From the NCBI RefSeq assembly GCF_008831285.2, contig NC_045140.1, forward strand, positions 26,306,131 through 26,370,130: 64,000 nucleotides of DNA. Direction: 5' to 3'. The translations under genes were made by a program, and so were the position numbers. Positions 34,795 to 47,700 of the stretch are shown here, in pieces. Source of the stretch: Nymphaea colorata. Taxonomy: Eukaryota; Streptophyta; Magnoliopsida; Nymphaeales; Nymphaeaceae. The notes beneath the pieces were generated by a model, which worked only from the letters and a program-made list of their open reading frames with translations, was not told where the DNA came from and ran no database searches. Within the stretch, counting starts at the first letter, position 1, and the number at the start of each line of letters is the position of its first letter.

Positions 34795-37700
34795 ATGACG
34801 GTCGGTTCAGGTGTTTCTATCATTAATGGCAATTTGATAGTTCGTGGAACGCGCATTTTGACGAATGTGCATGAGAACGTCACTATAACTCCGGCAGAAG
34901 GCACTTCACTGACCGACGGAGCGTTCATCGGCGTTCAGTCCGAGCAGATTGGAAGCCGGCACGTCTTCCCTGTTGGGGTTCTTCAGTAAGTCTTCTTCTT
35001 TCTTTTGCTTTGTCATGTTTTCGATTCTTGGTCATGCTAAAAAGGCAGGCGGTGAAGTTTTCGTTCCCTCTCTCTGTATGGAGGCCATCAGTGTGATTTT
35101 ACTCCAGCGGCTCCCTTGGCTTTAGTTCTTGTTTTGGTGACTTACTGTATTCTTCTATTCTTTGTTGTAATCCACAGGGAACTGCGTTTCATGTGTACAT
35201 TCCGTTTCAAGCTATGGTGGATGACGCAGAGAATGGGTTCTTATGGCAAAGACATTCCCTTTGAGACACAGTTTTTAATCATTGAAGGGCCTGATGGATC
35301 AAATGGAGGTGGAGAAACAGAGAATGGAGCAGAGAAATCCAGAGTCTATGTGGTTTTCTTGCCAGTTCTCGAAGGATCCTTCCGTGCCGTCCTGCAGGGG
35401 AATCCAGATAATGAACTTGAGATATGCTTGGAAAGTGGTGAGACTCCTCAGATTTTTCTTCACTCTAGCTTGATTTATATTGGCTTGTTTGGTGTTGTTT
35501 GTAGTTGTTTTCTTTTGGTCCTATGAGTCCGAAAACTAATGATGTTTTCTCCATTTTAGGCGACCCTGCCGTCGACGTTTTTGAAGGGACAAACCTGGTA
35601 TTTGTGGCTTCTGGAACAGATCCTTTTGAGGTCATCACGAGTGCAGTAAAGTATGATATTACTTCACATATGAATTTTTGTCTTCCTCATAGAAGATATT
35701 AGATTGGCAATGTCGTTGTTTCTATCGAAGAATATCTTACTCTGCCATGACTACTTGTATAAAATCTATGTCAAAGATAATTGAGATAATCTCTTGATTC
35801 TCTTTGAAGCGGTGTTGAACTGTGCTCATAACTCCTGTGAAACTTCATGAAATTTTCAGATCTGTTGAGAGGCATTCGCATACCTTTGCTCATCGAGAAA
35901 GGAAGAAGGTAAGGACACCGTTGTCTCAAGGACCGGATCTTTCTAATTTGTCCCTGTTCTTAAGAACACCTAAAGGATAACCTCCACGGTTTCATGGTAG
36001 ATGCCCGACATGCTAAACTGGTTTGGTTGGTGTACATGGGATGCATTTTATACTGACGTTACTGCAGATGGCATAAGACAAGGAGTAGAAAGGTATGTAT
36101 GGCGTGTTGGGCTTACAAGTACATCTGTTAAATTTTTTTGGTTGATTATGTTTAACACGTTAAGAGTTATGCTGACACTTATTATGTTGCAGTTTTGAGA
36201 AAGGTGGGATACCTCCAAGGTTTCTAATAATTGATGATGGCTGGCAATCAGTTGGAATGGATGTCGATGGAGTGGCATCTGACGGGAAAGATGCAGCGAA
36301 GTAAGAAATCAGTCTTTTTTTTTTTTTTTTTCCCCTCTTCTTTCACTTGTTTGCCTTTGGATATGCTGACAGCAGAGTTGCAGACTCTTATTGGTGGAAT
36401 GAGCAGTGAGGAGATGACGCAAAGGAATTTTCATTGATTTGGGCATCTTTAATTTTATAATTTGGCAATTTTGCGTTTATTCTAAGGGGACTTTATCTTT
36501 GCTTTTTCAGCTTTGCAAACAGACTTGTTCATATTAAGGAAAATCATAAATTCCAGAAAAACGGAAGGGAGGGCTACAGAGAGCAGGACCCAGCATTGGG
36601 CCTTAGACACATTGTCAGCGAAATAAAAGACAAACATGAAGTGAAGTATGATCTACCTGCACGAATTCTTTTAGTAGTTAAAAATTGAGCTGATATTTTG
36701 GTTATAAAAGTACATTTGGGTGGTTTTTCCGTGTAGATCTTCTATTTGATTATTTTATATAAACTTACTCTTTAATTTTTTTTTCAGCTTCACTTTTTAT
36801 GCTTTTAGTATTTATTCTTATCGCATCTAATTTTCGTCGCAACCTACTTTGTTCGGTTCAGATATGTCTATGTTTGGCATGCAATAACTGGATACTGGGG
36901 AGGAGTGAGGTCTGGTGTTTCTGAGATGGAGCGTTATGGCTCAAAGATGGCATACCCTGTTGCATCCCCAGGTGTTATGGCCAACGAACCCTGTGAGGCC
37001 TTAAACAGCATTTCAGCCAATGGCCTTGGCTTGGTTAACCCGGAGAAAGTATTTGGTTTTTACAATGAGTTGCACTCATACCTTGCCTCAGCTGGAATCG
37101 ATGGGGTGAAGGTCGATGTGCAAAATATTCTGGAGACATTAGGAGCAGGACATGGTGGACGAGTGAAACTTACTAGGCAATACCATCAAGCATTGGAAGC
37201 TTCTATTGCAAGAAATTTTCACGATAATGGAATTATAGCTTGCATGAGTCACAATACTGATGGTTTATACAGGTAAAATATTTGAGCTTTTAGATATTAA
37301 ATTGTTCTTAATTTCCCTATATATCTGGTTGTGCCTTTAAACAAGCCTAATAATCTTCTATCTTCTGCCATCCTGCTCTCTGTTTACTGAAGAAGGTTGT
37401 AAGTTATAATATGGCTTATTAATTTGAAATACATTAATTTTGCAGTTCCAAACGTACTGCAGTGATAAGGGCATCGGATGATTTTTTTCCTCGAGACCCA
37501 GTCACGCACACAATTCACGTTGCATCTGTTGCCTACAATACTCTTTTTCTTGGAGAATTTATGCAGCCTGATTGGGACATGTTCCATGTAAGATGTCATT
37601 AACAATGTTTTGTCAACATTATGTGAGCACTTTTCATGTTTCATTGTGCTTCTCTCCTTTATCAGAGCCTTCACCCAATGGCGGGATACCACGGAGCTGC

Positions 37701-38783
37701 TAGAGCTGTTGGAGGATGTGCCATATATGTCAGGTTAGAGCTTTAGAACTGATAAAGATGACTAGTTACTGAGCAAGTGCTAACTATTGAAATATTATTT
37801 CTAATTTTTCTTGCAGTGATAAACCTGGGAACCATGACTTTGATCTGCTAAAGAAGCTTGTTCTTCCTGACGGATCCATATTGAGAGCTAAACTTCCGGG
37901 AAGACCCACAAGGGATTGCTTATTCTCAGATCCAGCCAGAGATGGAAAGAGGTGATAACTTCTTTATGTTGTCATGATTGACAAAGTTTGGGTGCCATGT
38001 TTATTCAATCTTTTGCTTTACTTAAAATCGACTTTGGTTCTATATTTTGCAGCCTTCTGAAAATATGGAATTTGAATGAGCACACAGGCGTTATAGGTGT
38101 GTTCAACTGCCAAGGAGCTGGCTGGTGTAGAGTAGAGAAAAAAAACCAATTTCATGATCAAGATCCTTGCACGCTTACTGGAAGTATATGTGCTGAGGAT
38201 GTTGCGCATTTGTCACACATTGCAGAGAAAAATTGGAATGGTGATTCTGTCATATATTCCCACATTGCAGGTATTCTTTCTGGGTCAGCGTATGACATAG
38301 TAAATGTGAGACTATATATGTGTCAAATTCTTTCTGGATCTAACATTTTTGAATGGGAAGGGGCAGCGATCATGCATGTTTAACGGTTGTCATCTTCTTG
38401 CAGGGGAACTAGTTTACGTTCCGGAAAATGTTTCTGTCCCAATCACATTGAAATCACGGGAATATGAAGTATTCACAATCGTTCCTGTCATGAAATTGCA
38501 TAACAGGACTCGTTTCGCTCCAATTGGATTGATCAAGATGTTCAATTCCGGAGGTGCCATCATGGAGTTGTTATACGAGCCTACAAGAAGCTCTAGTGTG
38601 AGCATCAAGGTTCGGGGATGCGGTCATTTTTGTGCATATTCATCTGCAATCCCTAAGAGAATTACAGTTGATTCTCATGAAACAGCATATGAATATGATA
38701 AAAATACTGGGATGATTAACCTTGTGCTGGGAATTCCAGAAAAGGAATTATATTTATGGGACATGGTAATTGATTTCGAGTAA
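34795..38783 (+). CDS. RFS2: Raffinose-synthase-family glycosyl hydrolase (RFS2/SIP2-like), 13 exons, 759 aa
   Basis: GH36-type enzyme annotated as probable galactinol-sucrose galactosyltransferase; SIP2-like members are also described as alkaline alpha-galactosidases, so synthesis versus breakdown of raffinose is undecided. Exons: 34795-34985, 35178-35437, 35560-35650, 35860-35908, 36001-36092, 36193-36300, 36511-36645, 36862-37272, 37446-37587, 37666-37733, 37817-37951, 38053-38270, 38404-38783. All junctions are GT-AG and the frame is intact. Landmarks: [33 protein letters not shown] at about 242-246, KVDVQN with the presumed nucleophile Asp near 394, [12 protein letters not shown] with Asp near 457, and [25 protein letters not shown]. 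There is no signal peptide, so it is cytosolic. Family length is about 750-775; the loop after MFNSGGAI is shorter than in the Arabidopsis protein as I recall it. Confidence 0.93.
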
Positions 38784-41340
38784 TTTTGGACCTGATATTG
38801 GATGGTAACCCTTTTGGGTCTCAATGTTGGTCCTCTTCCTGTGGGAGAAAGAAAGCATTATGTACTTTCTGCTCAGGAGAAGATGTACTTTCAATCTCTT
38901 CTATGAAATAAATTGAGTAGCTTCACTAGTAGTGTTCGTTGCGGTACATGGCTCCACTGGGCTTGATTTGCATTGTCATGAGGAAAATGGAAGCTGCAAG
39001 GTATGATTACTGGACATTAACATAGACATGACTAAGTGCTCCAGGCCTTATTTTCTCATGAGAATCCATCTTTATTGATGGCTTACAAAAGGTTGCCGTT
39101 ATGTTTACTGGGTCAAACACCAAAAGTTCTTTTGTCTAATAAAAGTCTTGGGGGGGCTTTTTCCCCTGCAGATTCGCATCGGGAACACCAAAACTGCCAA
39201 TTCTTGGTCTATTCAACGGTCTTGACACCGAGACACAAGATTTGCATTTGGTTCCGGGTCCTCAACATTTACTTCACTCCTAACATCATTTGCATCAGCG
39301 AATGATATTCTAAAATGTTTCCTCGGTGGTGAGAAATGTTGCATGGCCATTCGGCGTTCAATGCAATATAAATGCAAACGCTATCTTTTCTGTCTAGTTC
39401 TCTAGTAGTTCCAGATCACCGGGGCAAGTCTCCAGCCAGATTTCCTACGGTTGACTAGTGGTTGCCGTAATACATATGTGCATATATGTATTTCTGTATG
39501 TATTCCTTTTGTTGCTTTTAAATGGGCTGAAGCCCGGCCCGAATTCAGAAAGAACTGGGCACTTGTTGAAACTCTTCTTTTGTCTATTCCTTATTGAATC
39601 AACATTAGCTTCCTTTCAGTCAGGATTTGCCCCCAAAGTGCCTTTGTTACTTTTTGAGGTTGCTAACTTCTTTTTTTTTTTTTGCCAACAAAACAAGATA
39701 GACACTATTTATACTTAGACCTCTTTCCGTATTCTTCAAGGGATGTGCTATTGAACATATTGAGTTTGTTGCATGCGTCTTTAAGACCGAGCTTTGAGAA
39801 CAAAGTCTACGAAAGAAGCATTTAACTAGTACAGTGGGATCACATATTACAGAGTTAATCTATGGACCATATTCAGATGCTAAAGTTAGTATTACAGACC
39901 TAGGTAAACTATGACATTCTCGCCAACTCCTCAGAGTCGATTTAATAATTGCCAAAACGATTGATCCAATTCATCCAGTCAACTCCTCATGGAAATGTGA
40001 GTAATCAGTGAATAAAGAAGTGATTATTGGCAAGAAAATTGCGAAGCTTGGCATGCCAAATCATAAGGATACCATATCTTCCTGCTTTAGGTGTTTCAAA
40101 ATGAAAACCTTTTTATGTTTATCCAGCCTTGAATCTCTATGCAAATGACATTTTTATGATTGGTTGGATATGGAAGTGCATTTAGGTTTACTGACAAATC
40201 ATATTTTTATGTTCTGGTCGATCATACTTTATAGCACTTGTTTTGATATATTGTATGTGTAACTAGATACAGTTATTTATTTGTTTGGTTTACTATTCAA
40301 ATCTACTTTTCATTTAGATCTAGTTCTGACTAGATTTAAATTTTAAAATTTTACATTTTCTAGTCATTCATCTTGGGCTAGACTAATAGCCATACATGAA
40401 GCCTAGGAAACACTTCTTGCAAGCTTTGACAGAAGCCCGAATTCAAGCTTTAACAAGTTAAATTAAAAAGGAAAGCTAAATTTATGGATTGAACAAACAA
40501 CACAAGCAGCTAGAGAAGAATGCAGAGGAAAAATGTGGGGATTTGGGCAGTGAAGTAGCCCCGAGGGCGATCTATGGTGTTAAGGGACATGAGGTTAGCA
40601 CTTGCAATTAAATCTTACTCGTTCCAGTGAACAAGGCGAGAATTAGGTACCATCTTTTTATATGAGATGGTTCGATATCTGAACATTGCATGTCATGACT
40701 TGCAGGAATTATGAAATTCTTAATCACAGGATGCTGTCGATGGTGCCATACGAGGAGCTTATACTGGGAACCAATCATCAGTTCTGTACATGCCTCGTTC
40801 TGAACTCAGAAGTAACACAGTTTCTTTTCTTGCAGAAGATGACATAACGTCATTAGGCACTGTGGATAGCCTCTGCCTTTGTTTAATTGATGAAACCAGA
40901 GTTTCCTGTAGGAGGAAGACATCCGTGAAGATTCTTATTATCTTCCAAAAGAAGCAGGAAACAGCATACTTGAATAATAACTGTGGAGAAAATTCACGAA
41001 TAAACTACATTATGAGAACGGAACTGCCTTTCGTTGTATGATTTTTGTAAATGTTTGTATGATTCAGACTTGTAAACAATCTATAAACCTTTTTATAATA
41101 AATTGAAATTTGAAAGGTCCCTCTCTCCGCCTCCCCTACGTGTGGACGTGTCCTCACCCCACACTGAATCAGTAAAACAATTAGTGCTCTACCAAACGGA
41201 GGATGGGTAGAGGAGAGCAAACAGGGGATCGGCGATAAAGCTCGAGCTGCTAATGATAACAAAGAAGACATTCAAAATAAAGATACTGACGGCAAAATTA
41301 AAGATGGCAACACATCAGTGGACATGGGTAAAGAAGTTAA
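38784..41340. other. 3' flank of the RFS gene and spacer between the tandem copies
   Basis: 38784-40610 is homologous to DNA downstream of the decayed copy, so it belongs to the duplicated segment. A T-rich run lies near 39670. An open frame at 40790-41041 has no recognisable family; 40611-41340 holds nothing supported. Confidence 0.45.
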
Positions 41341-41534
41341 GGGCAGAACTAGGAATTTTTCATGACTGAACTATAGTCATCTAATTTTAACAGGAGATCA
41401 AATATAATTTTCTAAAATTTTTATACAGAGCTAAATAAAATTTTTTTAAAAACTGCATGTAATTTTTTTTTTTTTGAAATTTTGAGTGAGGGGGGCCAAG
41501 GCTCCTGCCGCCCCTGGTGCCGCCCTGAGTTGCG
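41341..41534. mobile_element. Diverged relative of the hAT-type MITE
   Basis: It shares with 30694-30884 the start GGGC(A/G)GAAC.AGGAATTTTTCATGA, the AT-rich TTTTTAAAATTTTTATA interior, and the end GGGGGCCAAGGC...CTGGTGCCGCCCTG. Terminal repeats are eroded and no 8-bp duplication is evident. Confidence 0.6.
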
Positions 41535-43189
41535 CAATCTGGTGTCACCAATGGCAAGATAAACTTGACTTTCAAAATGTAAATTAAGGAGATGAATATA
41601 GAGATTGTTGATTGCATATCATCTCCTCATGCTGGTCGTATTAGTTAAGAGAGCTCATAGTGGGTCTCTCCTGATTGAAGTGTGGAGACTTGGTGGATGT
41701 GGGTGAACTCACCAAAACATATACAAAATTTCCTTTATTCAAATTTCCTTTTTCATGGGTTGCACAATGAGTTGAGTCAGCTTCAGCTTGACCTCGAACT
41801 CGACTCATTTATAAAAGGCTCAAGCTCAAATTCATATGAATGCTTCAAATGTTAAATGAATCCAGTTCGAGTTCTAAGAACTCGACTCATTTAAAGATGA
41901 CAACATAAGTATAAAGTAATGATAAAGGTAACGAAAAAATATTCATTGTGCCATACAATGTTTAAGGTAAATATATATATATTGGTAATTCTGCACCCAG
42001 CGGCTTACAAAACTTGATCCCTTGTGGTCTGCGTCGGCTGGCAGGGAAGAAGCTCAGGCTGTCCGAGCTCACGACCCGGACCCGTCGATGCTTCTCGCCG
42101 GCCATTAATAGTCCCGTCTTGGTTGCCTGTCCGACTCTCACTTGCTCTGCTAGTGAAGAATCTTGTGGGGGTTGGAAGATGATGGCCGGAGCAGGGGTCT
42201 CTATTATCGATGGCAATTCAATGGTTCACGGGACGTGCATTTTGAGTTGTGTGCATGAGAATATCACTGTAACTCCGGCGAAAGGCACTTCATTGACTCA
42301 GGGAGCGTTCATCGGCGTCCAATGGAAGCCGGCACGTCTTCCTTCTTGGGGTTCTTCAGTAAGCTTCGTCTGGTTCTTTTGTTTTATCATGTTTGGTCAT
42401 GCTGGAAAAGCAGTCGGTGAAGTTTCCGTTCTCTTTGAGTAAAGGCCACTCGCATGATTTTGCTTCAGCTGATCCCTTGACTTCAGCTCATATTTTGGGG
42501 ACTTGCTGTATATATTATTCTGTTCTTTGCTTGGAATTCATAGGGAGCTGCGTTTTATGTGTACCTTCCTTTTCAAGCCATGGTGGATGACGCAGAGAAT
42601 GGGTTCTTATGGCAAGGACGTTCCCTTTGAGACCCAGTTTTTAATTGTTGAAGCGGCCGATGGATCAAATGGCGGTGGAGAAACAGAGAGCGGAGCAGAC
42701 CAATGCAGAGTCTATGTGGTTTTCTTGCCACTTCTCGAAGGATCCTTCCGCGCCGTTCTGCATTGGAAAGTGGTGAGGCTCCTGATCACATTTATTTTGC
42801 TCTGGTCTACAATAATGAACCGATCGTAGTTGTTCTCTTCTGTTCGTATCACTTCCTAAACTCAATGAGTGCTGGCTCCGCTTTTAGTTTTAGGTGATCC
42901 TGCCGTCGACGTTTTTGAAGGAACGCACCTGGTCTTCGTGGCTTCTGGAACAGATCCTTTTGAGGTCATCACTAGTGCAGTAAAGTATAAATGTTACTTC
43001 CCTTGCTGCTACATATTTTTTCGATGGAAGATATTAGCTTCGAAATATCATTGTTCTATCGGAAAACATCTTGCTCTGCGCCATGACCACTTACATATTA
43101 TAAGATCTACGCGAAAGATATTCAAACAAGTCCAAGGCCACTTATATAAAGTCTATATAACATCTACTTTAACATATCTACTTTAACAT

Positions 43190-43905
43190 ATTGAGATCAT
43201 TGCTGTAAAAAGGAGTATCTTAACCCGTAGCCTATATGCGTATATCATAATGTACCGTAAAATATTTTTAGTTCGAAAAAAATCAGAAAAAGTCAGGAAA
43301 AATAGAGAAAACCTTAGAGAAAATCTCAGAAAATTAATATGAGTGTGTTTTACATAAAAAAAACTCGTCCTACACACAATTAACATTTGTGATTATCACT
43401 AATAAGTAACGATGTATTCACAAATAAAGTTTAACCTTCAAAGGTTTTTACACTACATCAAAGCATATAATCCATAATTATTTACTATCAAATAAGAATT
43501 GTTATGATTAACATCATGATTATTGACAATCAATATGATAATAATCATTTTCTTCATCTTCATCGTCGTCGCTTTAAGTTGGCAATTTCACTTTTAAAAT
43601 CGATGATTTCTTGATGGTTCCTCTTTAAAAGTTGCAACACTTCATCTTCTACAGCTCTTAGAAATGTTGAAAATAAAAGGGAAGGGAAACTTTTAAAGCA
43701 ATTTTGACAAATGCGGCATTACACTTTTTTTTTTAATACATAACAAACCCGTATCATATGATACGGGCCATAATGTAATGATATGGCCGATGCAGGTACG
43801 AATACGATACAAAAGCATTCTGCGTATTGTGCCCATATTGTATGGATTTGCAAACCTATACGTGTGTACATATAGATATATACTACGATACGGATAATAC
43901 TGATT
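43190..43905. other. Insertion of about 0.7 kb in an intron of the decayed RFS copy
   Basis: The intron between exons 3 and 4 is about 209 bases in the intact gene but nearly 980 here. The extra DNA is AT-rich and contains a palindromic stretch, CCCGTATCATATGATACGGG (43748-43767), with further CGATACG phrases. No coding capacity or clear terminal repeats were found; probably a non-autonomous transposable element. Confidence 0.5.
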
Positions 43906-44050
43906 GAGCAAGGTGTCTCCCGTGAAGCCTTTTATAACTAAATGATTCCCATTTGGAATTTTCAGATCTGTGGAAATGCATTCGCAGACTTTTGCTCATC
44001 GAGAAAAGAAGAAGGTAAGTATAGTACCTTTATCTCAAGGAACGAACTCA

Positions 44051-44052
<2 letters not shown>

Positions 44053-44093
<41 letters not shown>
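44053..44093. repeat. (TA)n microsatellite in decayed RFS copy
   Basis: Uninterrupted TA run in the intron before exon 5, absent from the intact copy. Confidence 0.95.
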
Positions 44094-44096
<3 letters not shown>

Positions 44097-44429
44097 TGTC
44101 TTCCACGTTTTCATGATAGATTCCGGACATGTTGAACTGGTTTGGTTGGTGCACTTGGAATGCATTCTATACTGACGTCACCGCAGATGGCATAAGACAA
44201 GGAGTAGAATGGTACGAGGGTTTTGCTTTTTATGTGCATCGATCCCGTGAAATTTTGGCTCATTAATTGGCACCAGTGCTGGCACTTCTATCATGCAGCT
44301 TTGAGAAAGGTGGGTTTCCGCAAAGTTTGTAATAATTGATGATGGCTGGCAATCGGTTGGAATGGATGCTAGTGGAATTGCATATGAACGGAAAGCTGCA
44401 GCAAAGTAAGAGACATATTGCTAGGAATG

Positions 44430-44740
44430 TCATAGATTGGATTCTGGTTCGGATCAGATTTAATTTTAAATTAAATACATATCTTATACCTAATGTACAT
44501 AGATTTTGATAGTCAATTCTTGACAAATGGCATCATTTGAATTCAATTTAATAGTCAGATGCAGATTCAAATGTGAACTTAAAATTCAGGAACGGGTCGG
44601 ATTTGAATATGGTATTTACTCTTTTTCGTTTGCATTCGGGTTCAAATTTCTGACCTTAACACATGAACATCCAAAAAAACCGATTTAGTTGAAAGTATGT
44701 TCGATTTGAATTCAATCCTTTGACATCCCTACCTGTTTTC
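44430..44740. repeat. GAATTCAAAT-type dispersed repeat inserted in an intron of the decayed RFS copy
   Basis: The intron is about 300 bases longer than its 210-base counterpart in the intact gene. The extra sequence is rich in GGATTTGAAT/AATTCAAATGTG phrases like those at about 5980-6120, 23690-23900 and 61680-61860. Confidence 0.5.
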
Positions 44741-47700
44741 TTTTTCTCTTCTTTCGCTTTTTGTCTTTGAATGTATTAACAACGGACTTGAAGATACTAA
44801 TTGGTGGGATGCTCCGCGAAGGGATGAAGCAGTGGAATTTTATTTGATTTGGTTATCTTTAACTTTTATAATTTGGCAACTGTGCATTTTATTCTGAGGG
44901 GGCTTTAGTTTTGCTGTTTCAGCGTTGCAAACAGGCTTATTCATATTAAGGAAAATCATAAATTTCAGAAAAATGGAAGGGAGGGTCACAGAGAGCAGGA
45001 TCCAGCAGTGCGCCTGAGCCACATTGTCAGAGAAATAAAAGACAAACATGAAGTCAAGTAAGTACGAATTCTTTTGGAAGTTAGAAGTTGAGCTGAAATA
45101 TAAAATGTTCATTTGGGGGGTTGTTAGGCGTAGATGATCGTCTGTACGATTAGCTTGTATAGAATATAATTTCATTGGCAGCAGTAACTGATACAAGTTC
45201 ACACCTTTCATGTTTCATGCTTTCAGTTCTCTTACCATATCTAATTTTTGTCTCAACCTACTTTGTTCTATTCAGATATGTCTATGTTTGGCACGCAATA
45301 ACTGGCTACCGGGTTGGAGTGAGGCCAGGTGTTTCTGCGATGGAGCATTATGACTCGGAGATGGCATACCCTGTTGCATCCCTAGGTGTTACGTCCAATG
45401 AACCCTGTGAGGCCTTGAAACTGCATTTCGGCCAATGGCCTTGGCTTGATCAACCCAGAGAAAGTATTCTGCTTTTACAATGAGTTGCACTCACAGGTCA
45501 TACCTTGCTTCAGCTGGAATCGATGGGGTGAAGGTCGATGTGCAAAATATTCTGGAGACAGTAGGAGCAGGACATGGTGGACGAGTGAAACTTGCTAGGC
45601 AATACCATCAAGCGTTGGAAGCTTCTATCGCAAAAAATTTTGCAGATAATGGAATTGTAGCTTGCATGAGTCACAACACTGATGGTTTATACAGGTGAAA
45701 GTGTTTGTAGTTTTAGATATTAAAGCATTTATTCTTTCCCTACATATCTGGTTGTGCCTTTAAACAAGCCTAATAATCTTTTATCTTCTGCCATCCTTCT
45801 CTTTTGCCTGTATGAACTATAGGTTGTATTATGGCTCATTAATTTGAAGTACTTCGTTTTGCAGTTCCAAACGTACTGCAGTGACAAGAGGTGTCTGACG
45901 ATTTTTCTCCTCGGGATCCAGTCACGCACACAATTCACATCGCATCTGTTGCCTATAATACTCTTTTTCTTGGAGAATTTATGCAGCCTGAATGGGATAT
46001 GTTCCATGTAAGATGTCATTAACAATGTTTTCTCAACATTATGTAAGCATTTTTCATGTTTCATTGTGCTTCGCTTCTTTATCAGAGCCTTCACCCAATG
46101 GCGGGGTACCACGGATCTGCTAGAGCTGTTGGAGGATGTGCCATATATGTCAGGTTGGAGCTTTAGATGAAACTGCTACAGGTGACAGTATGAGCGAGTG
46201 CTAACTATTGAAATATTATTTCCAATTTTTCTGTCAGCGATAAACCCGGGCACCATGACTTTGATCTGCTAAAGAAGCTTGTTCTTCCAGACGGATCGAT
46301 ATTGAGAGCTAAACTCCCTGGAAGACCCACGAAGGATTGTTTATTCTCAGATCCAACAAGAGGTGAAAACTTATGTGTTCTCATGGTTGAATCGGCGACA
46401 GAGATTTGGTACCCTGTTTATTGCTGCTTCTCCTTTTCTTAAAATCAACCTCTGTTCTACATTTTGCAGCCTCCTGAAAATATGGAATTTGAATGAGCAC
46501 ACAGGAGTTATAGGTGTGTTCAACTGCCAAGGGGCTGGCTGGTGTAGAGTGGAGAAAAGGAATCAACTTCATGATAAAGATCCTGGCATGCTCACTGTTA
46601 AGTATATGTGCTAAGGATGTTCAGTATTTGTCACACATTGCAGAGAAGAATTTGGGTGGTGATTCAGTCATATATTCCCACATAGCAGGTACGCTTTCTG
46701 GGCCAGTGTATGAACTTAAATGTGTCAAATTCTTTCTGGATCTAAGAATTTTTGAACGGGAAGAGGTAGTGGTCATGCATGTCTAATGGTTATCATCTTC
46801 TTGCAGGGGAACTAGCTTAGGTTCCGCAAAATGCTTCTATCCCGATCACGTAGAAATCACGGGAATATGAAGTATTCACGATCGTTCCTGTCAAGAAACT
46901 GCATAACGGTGCTCGTTTGGCTCCAATTGGATTGATCAAGATGTTCAATTCCGGAGGTGCCATCACGGAGTTATTATACGAGCCTACAGTTAGAAGCTCT
47001 ACTGTGAGTATCAAAGTTCGAGGATGCGGTCATTTTTCTGCCTACTCATCTGCAATTCCTAAAAGAATTACAGTTGATTCTCATGCAACAGCATGTGAAT
47101 ATGATAAGAACACTTGGATGATTAACCTTGTGCTGGGAATTCCAGAAAAGGAGCTATATTTGTGGGACGTAGTAATTGATTTCATGTAATTTCAGAGCTG
47201 ATATTGGCAAGGTTGGTCCTCTCCCCACGGGAGAAAGAAATCATTATGAACTTTCTGCTCAGGAGAAGATGTACTTTGAGGTTCTTCCATTGAATGAATT
47301 GACTACCATGACTAGTAGTGTTGGTTGCTGTAAATGGCTCCAATCAGTTGGATTTGCATTGTAATGGAGAAAAGGAAACTGCAAAGTTATTATTAATGCA
47401 CATCAACAGAAACATGATCTACCAGGCCTTTATTTTTCATGAGAATCTTTCTTTATTGGTAGCGTACAAAAGGGAGCCATTATGTTTACTGAATCAAATA
47501 CCAAAACTGGTAATCTGGGTCTGTTCAACGATCTGACTCCAACACACAAGATTTGCGTTTGGTTCCAGGCCCTCAACCTTTCGCTTCTAAGTTCTAACAT
47601 CATCTCTATCAGAAAATAATTTTCAAAAGCTTTGCCTCGGTGCTGAGGAACGTTATATTGTCATTTTGCATTCGGGGCAATATTAATGGAAGCTTTACTT

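Larger units (their letters stand above)
34605..40610 (+). repeat. Segmental tandem duplication, copy 1 (carries the intact RFS gene)
   Basis: Homology with 42045-48880 begins about 180 bases before the start codon (shared CTGTC(G/C)GAG, then ACCCGGACCCGT). It continues through every exon and most introns, and extends about 1.8 kb past the stop codon to a shared RAGACATGAGGTTAG phrase. Boundaries are approximate, judged by eye. Confidence 0.8.
42182..47189 (+). pseudogene. Decayed tandem copy of the RFS2-like gene
   Basis: All 13 exons of the intact neighbour are recognisable in order, but many are broken. Exon 1 has an 11-base deletion near 42321. Exon 2 has a 31-base deletion at 42762/42763. 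Exon 6 has a 1-base deletion giving TAA at 44330-44332. Exon 8 has a +1 near 45422 and a 7-base insertion near 45493. Exon 9 has a +1 giving TGA at 45896-45898. The exon 11 end lacks 10 bases near 46357. Exon 12 has a +1 giving TAA at 46612-46614. Exon 13 has in-frame TAG at 46818-46820 and 46851-46853. The KVDVQN block (about 45533-45550) and the final exon's C-terminal part are still well preserved. Loss of function is clear; decay is recent enough for base-by-base alignment. Confidence 0.93.

Noticed and set aside
40790-41041. 83-aa plus-strand open frame downstream of the intact RFS gene
   Set aside because: No domain and no counterpart in the duplicated segment; insufficient evidence for a gene.
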